21,921 nt of DNA, taken from the IMG/VR virus record IMGVR_UViG_3300004805_000040, positions 1 to 21,921 of that record; one strand, written 5' to 3'. Positions 6,251-14,173 of the stretch are shown here, in pieces. This stretch comes from a virus. The notes under the pieces are model-generated. The model was not told the origin of the DNA. It was given only the letters and a program-made list of their open reading frames with translations, and made no database searches. A program made the position numbers and the translations under genes. Positions within the stretch are counted from its first letter, which is position 1. Each line of letters starts with the position of its first letter.

Positions 6251-8275
6251 ATGACAATTGAAATAGTGGGACAATATGTATTTTCAGTCTCCATAGGAAA
6301 ATATAAGGACTTCATACAAGATAGTGATCTCACAGAGTTTGCTTTATTTGAAGAGGCTGGATGCGTGCTACCCTATTTTGACTTAATATTTAAGTTTGCT
6401 ATACCTGATCTAAGAAACTACTTAGTGGAAGATAACGTGTTGTCTATCACTTTTGGCTCTAGCAGAGACGATATGAGGACACTACCTTTTCGTATAAAAG
6501 TTAAGAATATAGTTGAATTTGGTCATGGGGCATGGAGAGCTTCCATAGGAGGAGTCTACGATGCGGTATCCTTTCTAGAAGAGACAGGGACTGAATGTAT
6601 AAAAGGGGATAGTGGAGAAAATATCTCAGCAACAGAAGCGTTGAGTAAAGTAACTTCTAGATATTTTAAATTTGATACTAATGTTACTAAGGATACAAGT
6701 AATCAAAAATGGCTAAGATGTAAAAAAACTACTAGAGATTTTGCTATGGATATGTGGTTACATTCTACACTCAATGATTCATTTCCAGCAGTAGCTATAA
6801 CCAAAGATGGTAAGTTTCTATTCAAAGACATAGCTAAGTCAGTGTCAGAGGAACCTAAGTGGGTATTTACTGACGTATCAAGTAATTTAAGCAATAGCGT
6901 TAAAACATCAGGACATCCAGAAATAATAAATGACTCTGGAATAGTTAGCCTTCTAATTCAGAATAAGAAGAACAATGTATATGACATGGATTCAGGAAGT
7001 AAGGATGAATTTACATTTGAAGGTAAATCAATGTTAGCCAACACTGCTATGGTAGAAGAGTCATCGTCTCAACTTAAAGATAGTATAAATTACATTACTA
7101 ATGGAAATGTACATACTAGTTATTGGAATTCCTATATACATAACTTAGGATTCCTCACACTGTTCTCAGGGGCTAGGGCGATACTATCTTACACTGATAG
7201 GCTTATAGATACTATGCAAGTTCTAGACGTAGCTAGTTATCTTCCCACTAAACTTGATAGATCTGGAGAGACTGAAAGTGTATATTCAGGTAAGTACTTA
7301 ATATCTCAAATAGTCAGGATAATAGGAGCAGGTAGAAATCTTAAGACACATGTAACACTTAGCAGGGAATCATTCAACGAGGTTAGAGATTATATGAGTG
7401 AACTGGAATCACAACAACCACAGATGATAACTGAGGATACGGAATACACAGATGCCATGCAGAAACTTCAAGACGCAATTACAAATATCAAAGCTTTCTT
7501 TGATATCCTAGGTATTAAGTTAGATATTCCGTCTATGAGAATACTTGCACAAAATTTAATTGATGTATTTAAGGGTATGTTCGGTTACGACGAACAGGGT
7601 ATTTGGATTAAACAAGATTATCTTAAAACAGTAAAAGAAGCTAATCTTAACGATTCTATACTTAGGCAAATATTCTCATTCCTGTCTGAGCGGGGAGAGA
7701 CTGTCATATTAGCAGCAGACAGTAGTATAATGACGAGACTTCTTAGTGGGGATTTTAGTGAGTATATTACTAATAGCGTATTAAGAATTCCGAATCTAGG
7801 AAATACTGGACTGCTCCCAGATAGTTTTACATCCAGTGTTTTCTCATGGTACTCTTCTGGATTAATAGATGAAGATAATGCTAATACAGGTAATACAGAT
7901 CTAGACGGCATATTAAAGGATACAGTTACTTACTTAAAGACTACTGGAATCGTATCACAAGTGGACAATTCAATGTCTAGAAGATATTGGGGATGCTTAG
8001 ATAAGGATATTATAAATGAATTAGATATTAAGAATTTATATAGTGACGAAACTAAGAGAAGATACTTGAATAAAATGATAACAGTTAAGAAGGGTTATAT
8101 TTATTTAATATATTCTACAAACTTAGGCGAAGCCACCATCAAGATAAACGGAAAAGTATATACTAATTTAGAAATGAAGACTAGAAGTTTAAAATTAGAC
8201 GGTACATTTAGAAATTATTTCGTATATCGTACTAAGGATCTATTTTCTAGTAAAACGCTAATTGAGGTATTGTGA
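6251..8275 (+). CDS. baseplate hub protein, gp27/gpD-like, with a long C-terminal extension
   Basis: 674 residues, clearly longer than T4 gp27 (about 390). Residues 1-390 have the hub pattern: an N-terminal beta-barrel segment (YVFSVSIGKYKDFIQDSDLTEF region), a middle domain with the basic and aromatic KWLRCKKTTRDFAMDMW stretch, and a second barrel near 295-385 (SGKYLISQIVRIIGAGRN). In contractile tails this trimer joins the tube to the spike. The remaining 285 residues begin with a helical part rich in charged residues. They end in a small strand-rich domain (about 600-674: KGYIYLIYS, then FRNYFVYRT) that resembles beta domains at the ends of other phage baseplate proteins. AGAGGAA precedes the ATG. 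The spike gene follows with a 1-nt overlap, consistent with a gp27-gp5 complex. Confidence 0.72.
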   Translation: MTIEIVGQYVFSVSIGKYKDFIQDSDLTEFALFEEAGCVLPYFDLIFKFAIPDLRNYLVEDNVLSITFGSSRDDMRTLPFRIKVKNIVEFGHGAWRASIGGVYDAVSFLEETGTECIKGDSGENISATEALSKVTSRYFKFDTNVTKDTSNQKWLRCKKTTRDFAMDMWLHSTLNDSFPAVAITKDGKFLFKDIAKSVSEEPKWVFTDVSSNLSNSVKTSGHPEIINDSGIVSLLIQNKKNNVYDMDSGSKDEFTFEGKSMLANTAMVEESSSQLKDSINYITNGNVHTSYWNSYIHNLGFLTLFSGARAILSYTDRLIDTMQVLDVASYLPTKLDRSGETESVYSGKYLISQIVRIIGAGRNLKTHVTLSRESFNEVRDYMSELESQQPQMITEDTEYTDAMQKLQDAITNIKAFFDILGIKLDIPSMRILAQNLIDVFKGMFGYDEQGIWIKQDYLKTVKEANLNDSILRQIFSFLSERGETVILAADSSIMTRLLSGDFSEYITNSVLRIPNLGNTGLLPDSFTSSVFSWYSSGLIDEDNANTGNTDLDGILKDTVTYLKTTGIVSQVDNSMSRRYWGCLDKDIINELDIKNLYSDETKRRYLNKMITVKKGYIYLIYSTNLGEATIKINGKVYTNLEMKTRSLKLDGTFRNYFVYRTKDLFSSKTLIEVL

Positions 8276-8976
8276 TGTTAGCAAATCCAACAAAATGGCT
8301 CAGGGAATCGACTTTGACCAAACCAATAACATACTCTGGAACTATTATAGACAACAATGATCCTCTTAAAATAGGAAGAGTTACTGTAAGAGTTAAAGAG
8401 ATGTATGGGGGTTATGGAGAAGATCACATATTAGACGAAGACTTACCATGGATAAACCAACAACCCGCTAGTTTTCTAGGAAATAGTATAGAGACTTCAT
8501 CATTTGCAGTGCCTGAAATAGGAACTGAAGTATCCGTAGAATTTCCCACATCTGACTCATATTTCGGATATTATAAGGGTGGAAGTAATACGATTTTGAA
8601 TAGAAACGATGCTTTTGATGAGGATTACCCAAACTCCTATGGATTCACAGACAGTACTGGTAATATTTTCAAGGTGAATAAAACTAAAGGCACATGGGAG
8701 TTTAAACATCCCTCAGGAAACTATGTCAAGATGAACCAAGATGAGACAATAGACATCTATCAGGCTTCTGGGAACACCTTAAAGATGAATCCAGACGGAA
8801 CGGTGGATTTAATAACTACAACTCTCAACATAACTGCAACGACTACGAATATATCTGGAGATCTAAACGTAACTGGGATAATAACAACTCCAGACTGTCT
8901 ATCAAGTGGAAAATCTGGAGCTACTCATACCCATACCGTTCCAGAACACGCAGGTATCTCATCAGCACCTCTATAA
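8275..8976 (+). CDS. central spike protein, gp5/gpV-like, without lysozyme domain
   Basis: 233 residues. I start it at the ATG at 8275, which shares one base with the hub stop (TGATG) and is 7 nt after GAGG at 8264-8267; a GTG directly before it would leave only 4 nt. Residues about 15-105 form an OB-fold (TYSGTIIDNNDPLKIGRVTV, then FAVPEIGTEVSVEF), as in T4 gp5 and P2 gpV. From about 120 the sequence turns into short strands (FKVNKTKGTWEFKHPSGNYV type), expected for the triple-stranded beta-helix needle. The end contains THTHTVPEH, comparable to the iron-binding HxH apex of gpV. T4 gp5 carries a lysozyme domain between OB-fold and needle; none is here. Confidence 0.82.
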   Translation: MLANPTKWLRESTLTKPITYSGTIIDNNDPLKIGRVTVRVKEMYGGYGEDHILDEDLPWINQQPASFLGNSIETSSFAVPEIGTEVSVEFPTSDSYFGYYKGGSNTILNRNDAFDEDYPNSYGFTDSTGNIFKVNKTKGTWEFKHPSGNYVKMNQDETIDIYQASGNTLKMNPDGTVDLITTTLNITATTTNISGDLNVTGIITTPDCLSSGKSGATHTHTVPEHAGISSAPL

Positions 8977-8991
8977 AGAAAGGATATTAGA

Positions 8992-9348
8992 ATGTTATAC
9001 TCAGATATAAATAGTAATAACGCTTATGACAATCCCATAGTGGAGGATCTAGACTCTATAATGCAAAGTGTTACAAATATAATGACATGTACTAAGGGCG
9101 AAATGCCATTCCTACCTGAATTTGGGGGTAAAGAAGAAAGTTATATATTTGAAATAGTCGATGTCGTAGGGTCTCTTCTAATGTTTCAATCAATAATAAA
9201 CAATATTAATGCGTATGAACCACGAGTAACTTTAAACTTAGCACAGTCCTCAGTCACCCCAGACTATGATAATAACTCATACAACGCTGTGATAGCTTTT
9301 CAAATAAAAGGAATGACTGGTAATTTTTCAGTGAATAGAGTTATCTAA
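8992..9348 (+). CDS. baseplate wedge protein, gp25-like
   Basis: 118 residues, the usual length of T4 gp25/P2 gpW-like wedge proteins. Features are the N-terminal Ile-Val-Glu-Asp-Leu-Asp-Ser-Ile helix, the middle segment that ends in LPEFG, and the characteristic Glu-Pro-Arg (NINAYEPRVTL) before a final beta strand pair. The EPR element contacts the sheath in related structures. AAAGGA precedes the ATG by a normal distance. It follows the spike gene by 15 nt and ends the first part of the baseplate cluster; the endonuclease gene downstream separates it from the gp6-like gene, its functional partner. Confidence 0.85.
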   Translation: MLYSDINSNNAYDNPIVEDLDSIMQSVTNIMTCTKGEMPFLPEFGGKEESYIFEIVDVVGSLLMFQSIINNINAYEPRVTLNLAQSSVTPDYDNNSYNAVIAFQIKGMTGNFSVNRVI

Positions 9349-9351
9349 CTA

Positions 9352-9380
9352 TTGACTTTTCTTTATTAGTATGTTATACT
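9352..9380 (+). promoter_or_regulatory. sigma70-type promoter of the endonuclease gene
   Basis: TTGACT (5 of 6), a 17-nt spacer, TATACT (5 of 6). Predicted start near 9387, which lies upstream of the ATG at 9407 and downstream of the ATG at 9371, so it fixes the translation start. It begins 4 nt after the gp25-like stop. Confidence 0.75.
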
Positions 9381-9406
9381 ATGTATTATTAATAGTATGG
9401 AGAATT

Positions 9407-11254
9407 ATGTTGAAGAAAACTGGAACTAACTTTATAATATCAAAGACAGGTCTTATTTATCTCAAAGATAGTATAGAATGTTGGAAACCTGCATATCTAG
9501 AATACTTAGATGGAAAATCATTAAAGGTATTGGAAGGGTTACTGGGCATTAGTGAGGGAACTTTTAAAAAGTATTTCTTAAAATTTGGGTTTTCCTTAAG
9601 AAACGCAGAAGAGAGTAAAGAACAGAGAGTAAAAACAAATATACTTAAATATGGAGTTCCATATGTGTTACAATCTAAAGAGATTAAAGATAAAGGCATA
9701 ACTACCAATAGAGAGAAATATGGAACCGACTATGCCTCACAAGCCGAAGAGATTAGAGACAAAATAAAGGATACTAATCTCGAAAGGTATGGATTTTCAT
9801 CAGCTACCAAATCTGAAAAAGTCAAAGATAAGATAAAGGCTACTTGCATTCATAAATATGGGGTTGAGTATGCTGTTCAGTCTAAAGAATCTGTAGCTAA
9901 AAAAGAGTCTACTAATTTAGAAAGGTACGGAGTAATCAACCCGTTCCAATCAGAAGATATTAAGAATAAAATAAAGAAAACTAATCTAGATAAGTATGGA
10001 TTTTCATCAGCTACCCAATCCGAATTGATAAAAAGTAGGATAAGAAAAACTAATTTAGAGAAATATGGCTGTATTCATGCTCTCCAAACAGAAGAATCCA
10101 TGAGTAAATTGAGAAGTACAAATATATTTAAATATGGATATCCATACGCTATGCAATCTTCTAAGATAGCCAGTAAAGTAAGAAAATTTAAGAAAGAGTC
10201 CGTATTAGAGAGTATTAAAAATAGATTTAATTCGAAGGAATCCGAGTACACGTTATTAGATAGCTATAAAGGCGTATTCTACAACGTAGGTAATAAACTA
10301 AAATGGGTTAAATATAGCGTAAAGCATAGGGTATGTGGTTCTGTTTTTAAAAGTGCCATGAAAGCTGATATAAAATGTCCAATATGTTTTCCTCAGATGA
10401 GGGGAGAATCTCAGAGTAAAATACAAGAATTTATAAATTCTTTAAATATTGACACTGTAGTTAATGATAGGGGGACTATATATCCCCTAGAGATAGATAT
10501 TTTAATACCTAAGTTGGGCATTGGATTTGAGTATAACGGGAGTTACTACCATAGTTCTAAGTTTAAGGTATCTAGCTCTTACCACAAAGTAAAAACGGAG
10601 TCTTCACTAGCGAAAGAGATTAAGTTATATCATATATGGGAACATGACAACGAAGATATAATAAAGAGCATGATCAGATCAACATTGGGGAGATGTGAGT
10701 GTAGGTATCATGCTCGTAAACTTAAAGTTAAAGAAGTAAGCATTAGAGAACGTAGAGACTTCTTTAACAATAATCATCTTCACGGGGATGTAAGTAGTAA
10801 CTTGGCTTTAGGATTATACGAGGGTTCTAAATTAGTAAGTTGTATATCTTTCAGGAAGTGTAGGGAAATCATTGAGATAGCTAGGTTCGCCACACTCTTA
10901 AACTCATCATGTGTAGGAGGATTTTCAAGATTATTAAAAAGTAGTATCCATGAATATAAAATGCAAGGTTATACTAAAATAATAACGTATTGTGATCGAG
11001 ACTGGACACCTAATTATAAAGATTCAGTATATTTTAAAAATGGTTTTAGATTTATAGGGGATACTGGAGTTCAATTAAAATATTACAATGAACGTAGGGA
11101 AGTAGTTAGTAGAGAGAAATATCAGAAACATAAACTTAAAAAAATGTTTCCAAAGTCATATTCAGATACCAAAACAGCAGATCAGATATTGGAAGAAAAT
11201 AGTATCTATTCAATACATAATAGTGGTAATTGGAAATTCGAAATGGATATTTAG
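9407..11254 (+). CDS. Hef-like homing endonuclease: 23-residue repeats, Vsr-like nuclease, GNAT-like C-terminus
   Basis: 615 residues. An upstream in-frame ATG at 9371 lies inside the promoter, so I use the ATG at 9407, with GGAG at 9399-9402. Residues about 77-260 are eight units of exactly 23 residues with the pattern TNxxKYG...QSxxIKxKI, probably DNA-binding modules. Cysteines near 300-325 (CGS; CPICF) may hold a zinc ion. Residues about 335-430 resemble a Vsr/PD-(D/E)XK nuclease: D364 in LEID, E375 in FEYNG, YYH, and WEHD. The C-terminal part (about 440-600) looks like a GNAT acyltransferase fold (GGFSRLLKSSI, FKNGFRFIG), also seen attached to other phage nucleases. It stands alone between two wedge genes, as expected of a selfish invader of the tail operon. 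Confidence 0.72.
   Translation: MLKKTGTNFIISKTGLIYLKDSIECWKPAYLEYLDGKSLKVLEGLLGISEGTFKKYFLKFGFSLRNAEESKEQRVKTNILKYGVPYVLQSKEIKDKGITTNREKYGTDYASQAEEIRDKIKDTNLERYGFSSATKSEKVKDKIKATCIHKYGVEYAVQSKESVAKKESTNLERYGVINPFQSEDIKNKIKKTNLDKYGFSSATQSELIKSRIRKTNLEKYGCIHALQTEESMSKLRSTNIFKYGYPYAMQSSKIASKVRKFKKESVLESIKNRFNSKESEYTLLDSYKGVFYNVGNKLKWVKYSVKHRVCGSVFKSAMKADIKCPICFPQMRGESQSKIQEFINSLNIDTVVNDRGTIYPLEIDILIPKLGIGFEYNGSYYHSSKFKVSSSYHKVKTESSLAKEIKLYHIWEHDNEDIIKSMIRSTLGRCECRYHARKLKVKEVSIRERRDFFNNNHLHGDVSSNLALGLYEGSKLVSCISFRKCREIIEIARFATLLNSSCVGGFSRLLKSSIHEYKMQGYTKIITYCDRDWTPNYKDSVYFKNGFRFIGDTGVQLKYYNERREVVSREKYQKHKLKKMFPKSYSDTKTADQILEENSIYSIHNSGNWKFEMDI
9635..10186 (+). repeat. eight in-frame 69-bp repeats (23 residues each)
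   Basis: The protein units start TNILKYG, TNREKYG, TNLERYG, TCIHKYG, TNLERYG, TNLDKYG, TNLEKYG, TNIFKYG, all spaced exactly 23 residues. DNA copies have diverged, but units 3 and 6 still share 21 identical bases (9788-9808 and 9995-10015), 207 bp apart, which is three repeat lengths. Confidence 0.93.
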
Positions 11255-11267
11255 TTGCTAAACACTT

Positions 11268-11302
11268 ATTTTATATTCTATATAGGTAGAATGTAGAATA
11301 TA
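11268..11302 (+). promoter_or_regulatory. AT-rich leader of the gp6-like gene with 9-bp inverted repeat
   Basis: TATATTCTA at 11272-11280 and its reverse complement TAGAATATA at 11294-11302 flank 13 nt. GTAGAAT is also directly repeated at 11286-11299. The segment contains ATTTTATATT at 11268-11277, also found before the genes at 1335 and 13476. A phage-specific promoter or an RNA structure is possible; no sigma70 promoter is visible. Confidence 0.4.
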
Positions 11303-11316
11303 TAGGGTGTTTTATA

Positions 11317-13425
11317 ATGGCTTTAAAATTAGATAGTTTATCATTTAGCCAAGTACAGTTAAGTTTAACAAATTACTTCAACTCACAGACGGATAGTGGT
11401 AAGTGGAAAGATTTCTATGCCAGCTCAACAGGTAGCATATTTATTAGACTTCTTTCTACGTTTGGGAGTTTCATAAGCTATTTAGTCACGGTGGCTAGAA
11501 GAGAAGTATATTTATCGTATGCACAGAATCGTACAAGTTTAATAGGGATAGCACAGAACTTAGGATATTCAGTATCTAGGGGTAAAAATGAAGTAGTTCA
11601 GTTAGTAATAACTCCAAATATGACTGGACTAATTCCTGCATATACAAGTATAGGTACTGTTAAGAACTATGAAATAGTCACGGTAGAAGGTACTCAACTT
11701 AACAAAGGGGTTTCTTCCACTATTAGCGTCTATCTCGGCAACTTAATGAGCGAAAGTATTACAATAGATACAGAAGGATTAAAAATATTTAGATTTATAT
11801 CTTCTAATGTCAGTGACTATGTGAGATTAAAATTAAATGATATAGTTATTCCGTCATCCATAAACTCTAAAGACCTGTGGAATGACATGTATCTTACTAT
11901 ATCTAATCCATTAGGGGCAGTAGATGTAGCTTATATCCAAGAGGGTGTATATAAGTATAAACCTACCGACATCTTAACTCTGGAGTATATAGAATTATCA
12001 AATGTATCTTATAAAATAACCGATCTTATTATTGATAAGGGGACTATAACCTCCGTAAATAAAGTACTATCTTACATAACTCCAGAACCTAATGACAGTA
12101 TAAGAATAAAAGCACCTTTATGTCATGAAACTCAAGTTCTCGTAAGAGCTAGAAATGACTACTTAAAAGAATTCAAAAACTTAGGATATAACTTTTCAGA
12201 TACAAATAGTAGGGATTTCACACCTGCCATAGTCGATCTTAGTTATGTAAGGAATGATTATACTATCATGACTTCATCCGAAGAAACTAGCATTGTGAGT
12301 CAACTAGATAACATGAGAGCCATGGGAGTTCCTATCCCTATAATAAAGGAACCCGTCCATTTCAAGTTAGAGATAGACTTTGATATAAAAAGAAACTCAA
12401 ATAGTATTGTGAATATTATAGATGTTGAAGCTGACGTGGCAAGTATTACTGAATCCTATGAAAAGACCATGAGACCTTCCATAGATTTAGAACTTCTTGA
12501 AAAGAATATAGATGATTTTTCATACGTTAAGAGAACTAGAATAAGCGTACACGCTACCAATAGGATAAATAGCACAAAGTATAGGTTAGGAGATTTTATA
12601 GCTTCTCCTTTGTCAGGTAGTAAGGTGTACATGGCTTATGATTTTATTAGAAACTCTGATACTTTAGAACCTTCTTGGGTGTATACTGATGGAAGTTTAA
12701 TAGTAGATAATGGATTAGTGTGGCAGTGTATCCCGAGATACGGAAAAAATCCACCTACTTGGTATGCTTCGAGGAGTTATAAACTTGGGGATCTAGTTAG
12801 AAGTACTTCAATAGTTGATCCGTCTATAGAGTTTATGTTTGAATGTATAGCTATTCAGAAATATTCAGGTACTATAATACCTAGTTTTACGACAGTACTC
12901 CAAGACTTTACTGAGGATAACGGATTGATATGGGTATGTAAGTCTAAGATAGCTAGTGGTTTAGCTTGGACTCCTAGCACTATGTATAATATTGGGGACT
13001 CTATATTAGAGGGAGAATTTTCCTATGAAGTAGTCGGATTTAGAGGAACCTCTTCTGGATCACTACCCGTATTTAAGGATATAGAATACTACGAATTAAT
13101 CTGGGTAGACATTCCTAACTATACTTTTAGAATAGCTGGGGATAAAACACAACATATATTAGTTAACGATACAATACAAGTTCAAGAGTCTACTGGAAAT
13201 GATGGATATTATACAGTAGTCAGTTCTACCTTTTCGGGAGGAAATACTGACGTGGTAGTTAGTCAAGTTATTCCTTCAAGTGTTATAGATGGAAAACTCT
13301 ACCTTGAAGATACATTAACTAGAGACGGAGATATTCTTTGGAAATATTTCGATGAGAATGAAGTCTTGTTCAATTATGGCTGGAATAATTATATAAAAAT
13401 AAAGAATAATGTAATACTGTCTTAG
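11317..13425 (+). CDS. baseplate wedge protein, T4 gp6-like, with carbohydrate-binding-like repeats
   Basis: 702 residues. The N-terminus follows the gp6 pattern: LSFSQVQLSLTNYF, a KWKDF element, GSIFIRLLSTFGSFISYL, and then SLIGIAQNLGYSVSRGKNE. gp6-like proteins form the ring that joins wedges into a baseplate. Residues about 300-415 contain the C-terminal gp6/J-like region. From about 416 to 600 three units occur with the pattern Y-x-x-G-D, an aromatic strand, P-S-F/P-V-F, and closing W (W469, W539, W596), like the short chitin- or sugar-binding repeats in other tail proteins. Residues about 601-662 are a beta domain that also occurs in the fibre protein at 14174-18367. The start is supported by AGGGTG upstream, a weak ribosome site. 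No other gene in this window has this combination. Confidence 0.75.
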   Translation: MALKLDSLSFSQVQLSLTNYFNSQTDSGKWKDFYASSTGSIFIRLLSTFGSFISYLVTVARREVYLSYAQNRTSLIGIAQNLGYSVSRGKNEVVQLVITPNMTGLIPAYTSIGTVKNYEIVTVEGTQLNKGVSSTISVYLGNLMSESITIDTEGLKIFRFISSNVSDYVRLKLNDIVIPSSINSKDLWNDMYLTISNPLGAVDVAYIQEGVYKYKPTDILTLEYIELSNVSYKITDLIIDKGTITSVNKVLSYITPEPNDSIRIKAPLCHETQVLVRARNDYLKEFKNLGYNFSDTNSRDFTPAIVDLSYVRNDYTIMTSSEETSIVSQLDNMRAMGVPIPIIKEPVHFKLEIDFDIKRNSNSIVNIIDVEADVASITESYEKTMRPSIDLELLEKNIDDFSYVKRTRISVHATNRINSTKYRLGDFIASPLSGSKVYMAYDFIRNSDTLEPSWVYTDGSLIVDNGLVWQCIPRYGKNPPTWYASRSYKLGDLVRSTSIVDPSIEFMFECIAIQKYSGTIIPSFTTVLQDFTEDNGLIWVCKSKIASGLAWTPSTMYNIGDSILEGEFSYEVVGFRGTSSGSLPVFKDIEYYELIWVDIPNYTFRIAGDKTQHILVNDTIQVQESTGNDGYYTVVSSTFSGGNTDVVVSQVIPSSVIDGKLYLEDTLTRDGDILWKYFDENEVLFNYGWNNYIKIKNNVILS

Positions 13426-13450
13426 ATTTTATATTATATTATATGTAGGG
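13426..13450 (+). promoter_or_regulatory. AT-rich leader motif before the gpI-like gene
   Basis: ATTTTATATTATATTATATG begins directly after the gp6-like stop codon, 50 nt before the next ATG. Its first ten bases match the leaders at 1292 and 11268, and TAGGGTGTT occurs downstream here and at 11303. It is a candidate phage late-promoter element or transcript processing site. Confidence 0.3.
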
Positions 13451-13475
13451 TGTTAGAAGTAGTGGGATTTAGAGA

Positions 13476-14132
13476 ATGTTCAACCATTCAGTAAGACGTT
13501 GGATACCACAAAGTTTCTCGGAAAGAGAACTTGTAAAGCAGTTTGCGGATTCCGTAGACTGGCTTTTAAGTGTTGATTATCCGTACTCTGATAAAATGTC
13601 AGCTAGGTTTGACTCTGTTAAGAATAAATATAGAAGCATGCAAGATATTCCTTTAGAGGACGTATATGAAATAATAAGTGAATTCGGATATCAACACATG
13701 ACGGAGATTCTAAACTCAGATGAGGACTCTATAAGAACTTTTCTAGGATTTCTAAACTTTATTCATATGAATAAAGGAACTAGAAAAGGTATGGAATTTG
13801 TATTTAGACTTCTAAATATGGATTATGAAGTATCTGAATGGTGGGAGCAGTCCCCTATGGGAGAACAACATACATTCAATATAGACCTATTAAGTTTTTC
13901 TCCCAATGATATAAGGGGTTTTGAAGTAATAAATAAGATAATAGATTTCACCAGGAACTATGTATACCCCATACTAAATAATTTAACAATACAATTCGTA
14001 TTAGATGATCTTTTCTTAAACTGGGCTATAGTGAGTCAACAGGCTGTATATATAACACTACAACCAGATACAGATATTCCATCTACATTAATATGGAATG
14101 AGGGAAACTGGAATCAAAAAAATTGGGCTTAA
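13476..14132 (+). CDS. tail protein I-like baseplate component
   Basis: 218 residues, similar in length and pattern to P2 gpI-type proteins, which connect the wedge to the tail fibres. Visible features are an N-terminal aromatic segment (RRWIPQSF), helices with a DIPLEDVYEIISEFGY segment, and the family-typical NKGTRKGMEFVFRLL helix, then WWEQS and a strand-rich, Asn/Trp-rich C-terminus. It is placed between the gp6-like wedge and the fibre gene, the position of gene I in P2-like phages. The ribosome site is weak (GGGATTTAGAGA). A 17-nt palindrome covers its stop codon. Confidence 0.65.
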   Translation: MFNHSVRRWIPQSFSERELVKQFADSVDWLLSVDYPYSDKMSARFDSVKNKYRSMQDIPLEDVYEIISEFGYQHMTEILNSDEDSIRTFLGFLNFIHMNKGTRKGMEFVFRLLNMDYEVSEWWEQSPMGEQHTFNIDLLSFSPNDIRGFEVINKIIDFTRNYVYPILNNLTIQFVLDDLFLNWAIVSQQAVYITLQPDTDIPSTLIWNEGNWNQKNWA

Positions 14133-14145
14133 TTACAGTAATTAA
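14129..14145 (+). repeat. 17-nt palindrome at the stop codon before the fibre gene
   Basis: TTAATTACAGTAATTAA: two perfect 8-bp arms around a single A. A 1-nt centre cannot form an RNA hairpin without opening the inner pairs, so a protein-binding operator is as likely as an RNA element. It contains the TAA at 14130-14132 and lies 28 nt upstream of the fibre ATG. Confidence 0.6.
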
Positions 14146-14173
14146 TATAAGATAAAGTTGGAGGAATATAGAT

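Noticed and set aside
8272-8274. GTG start for the spike gene
   Set aside because: The following ATG has better spacing from GAGG and gives a typical TGATG overlap.
9371-9406. Upstream ATG for the endonuclease giving 12 extra residues
   Set aside because: It lies at the -10 box of a near-consensus promoter, whose transcript would begin downstream of it. The ATG at 9407 has GGAG.
9635-10186. Regular repeats as a possible CRISPR array
   Set aside because: The units are in-frame protein repeats with diverged DNA, without constant repeats and unique spacers.
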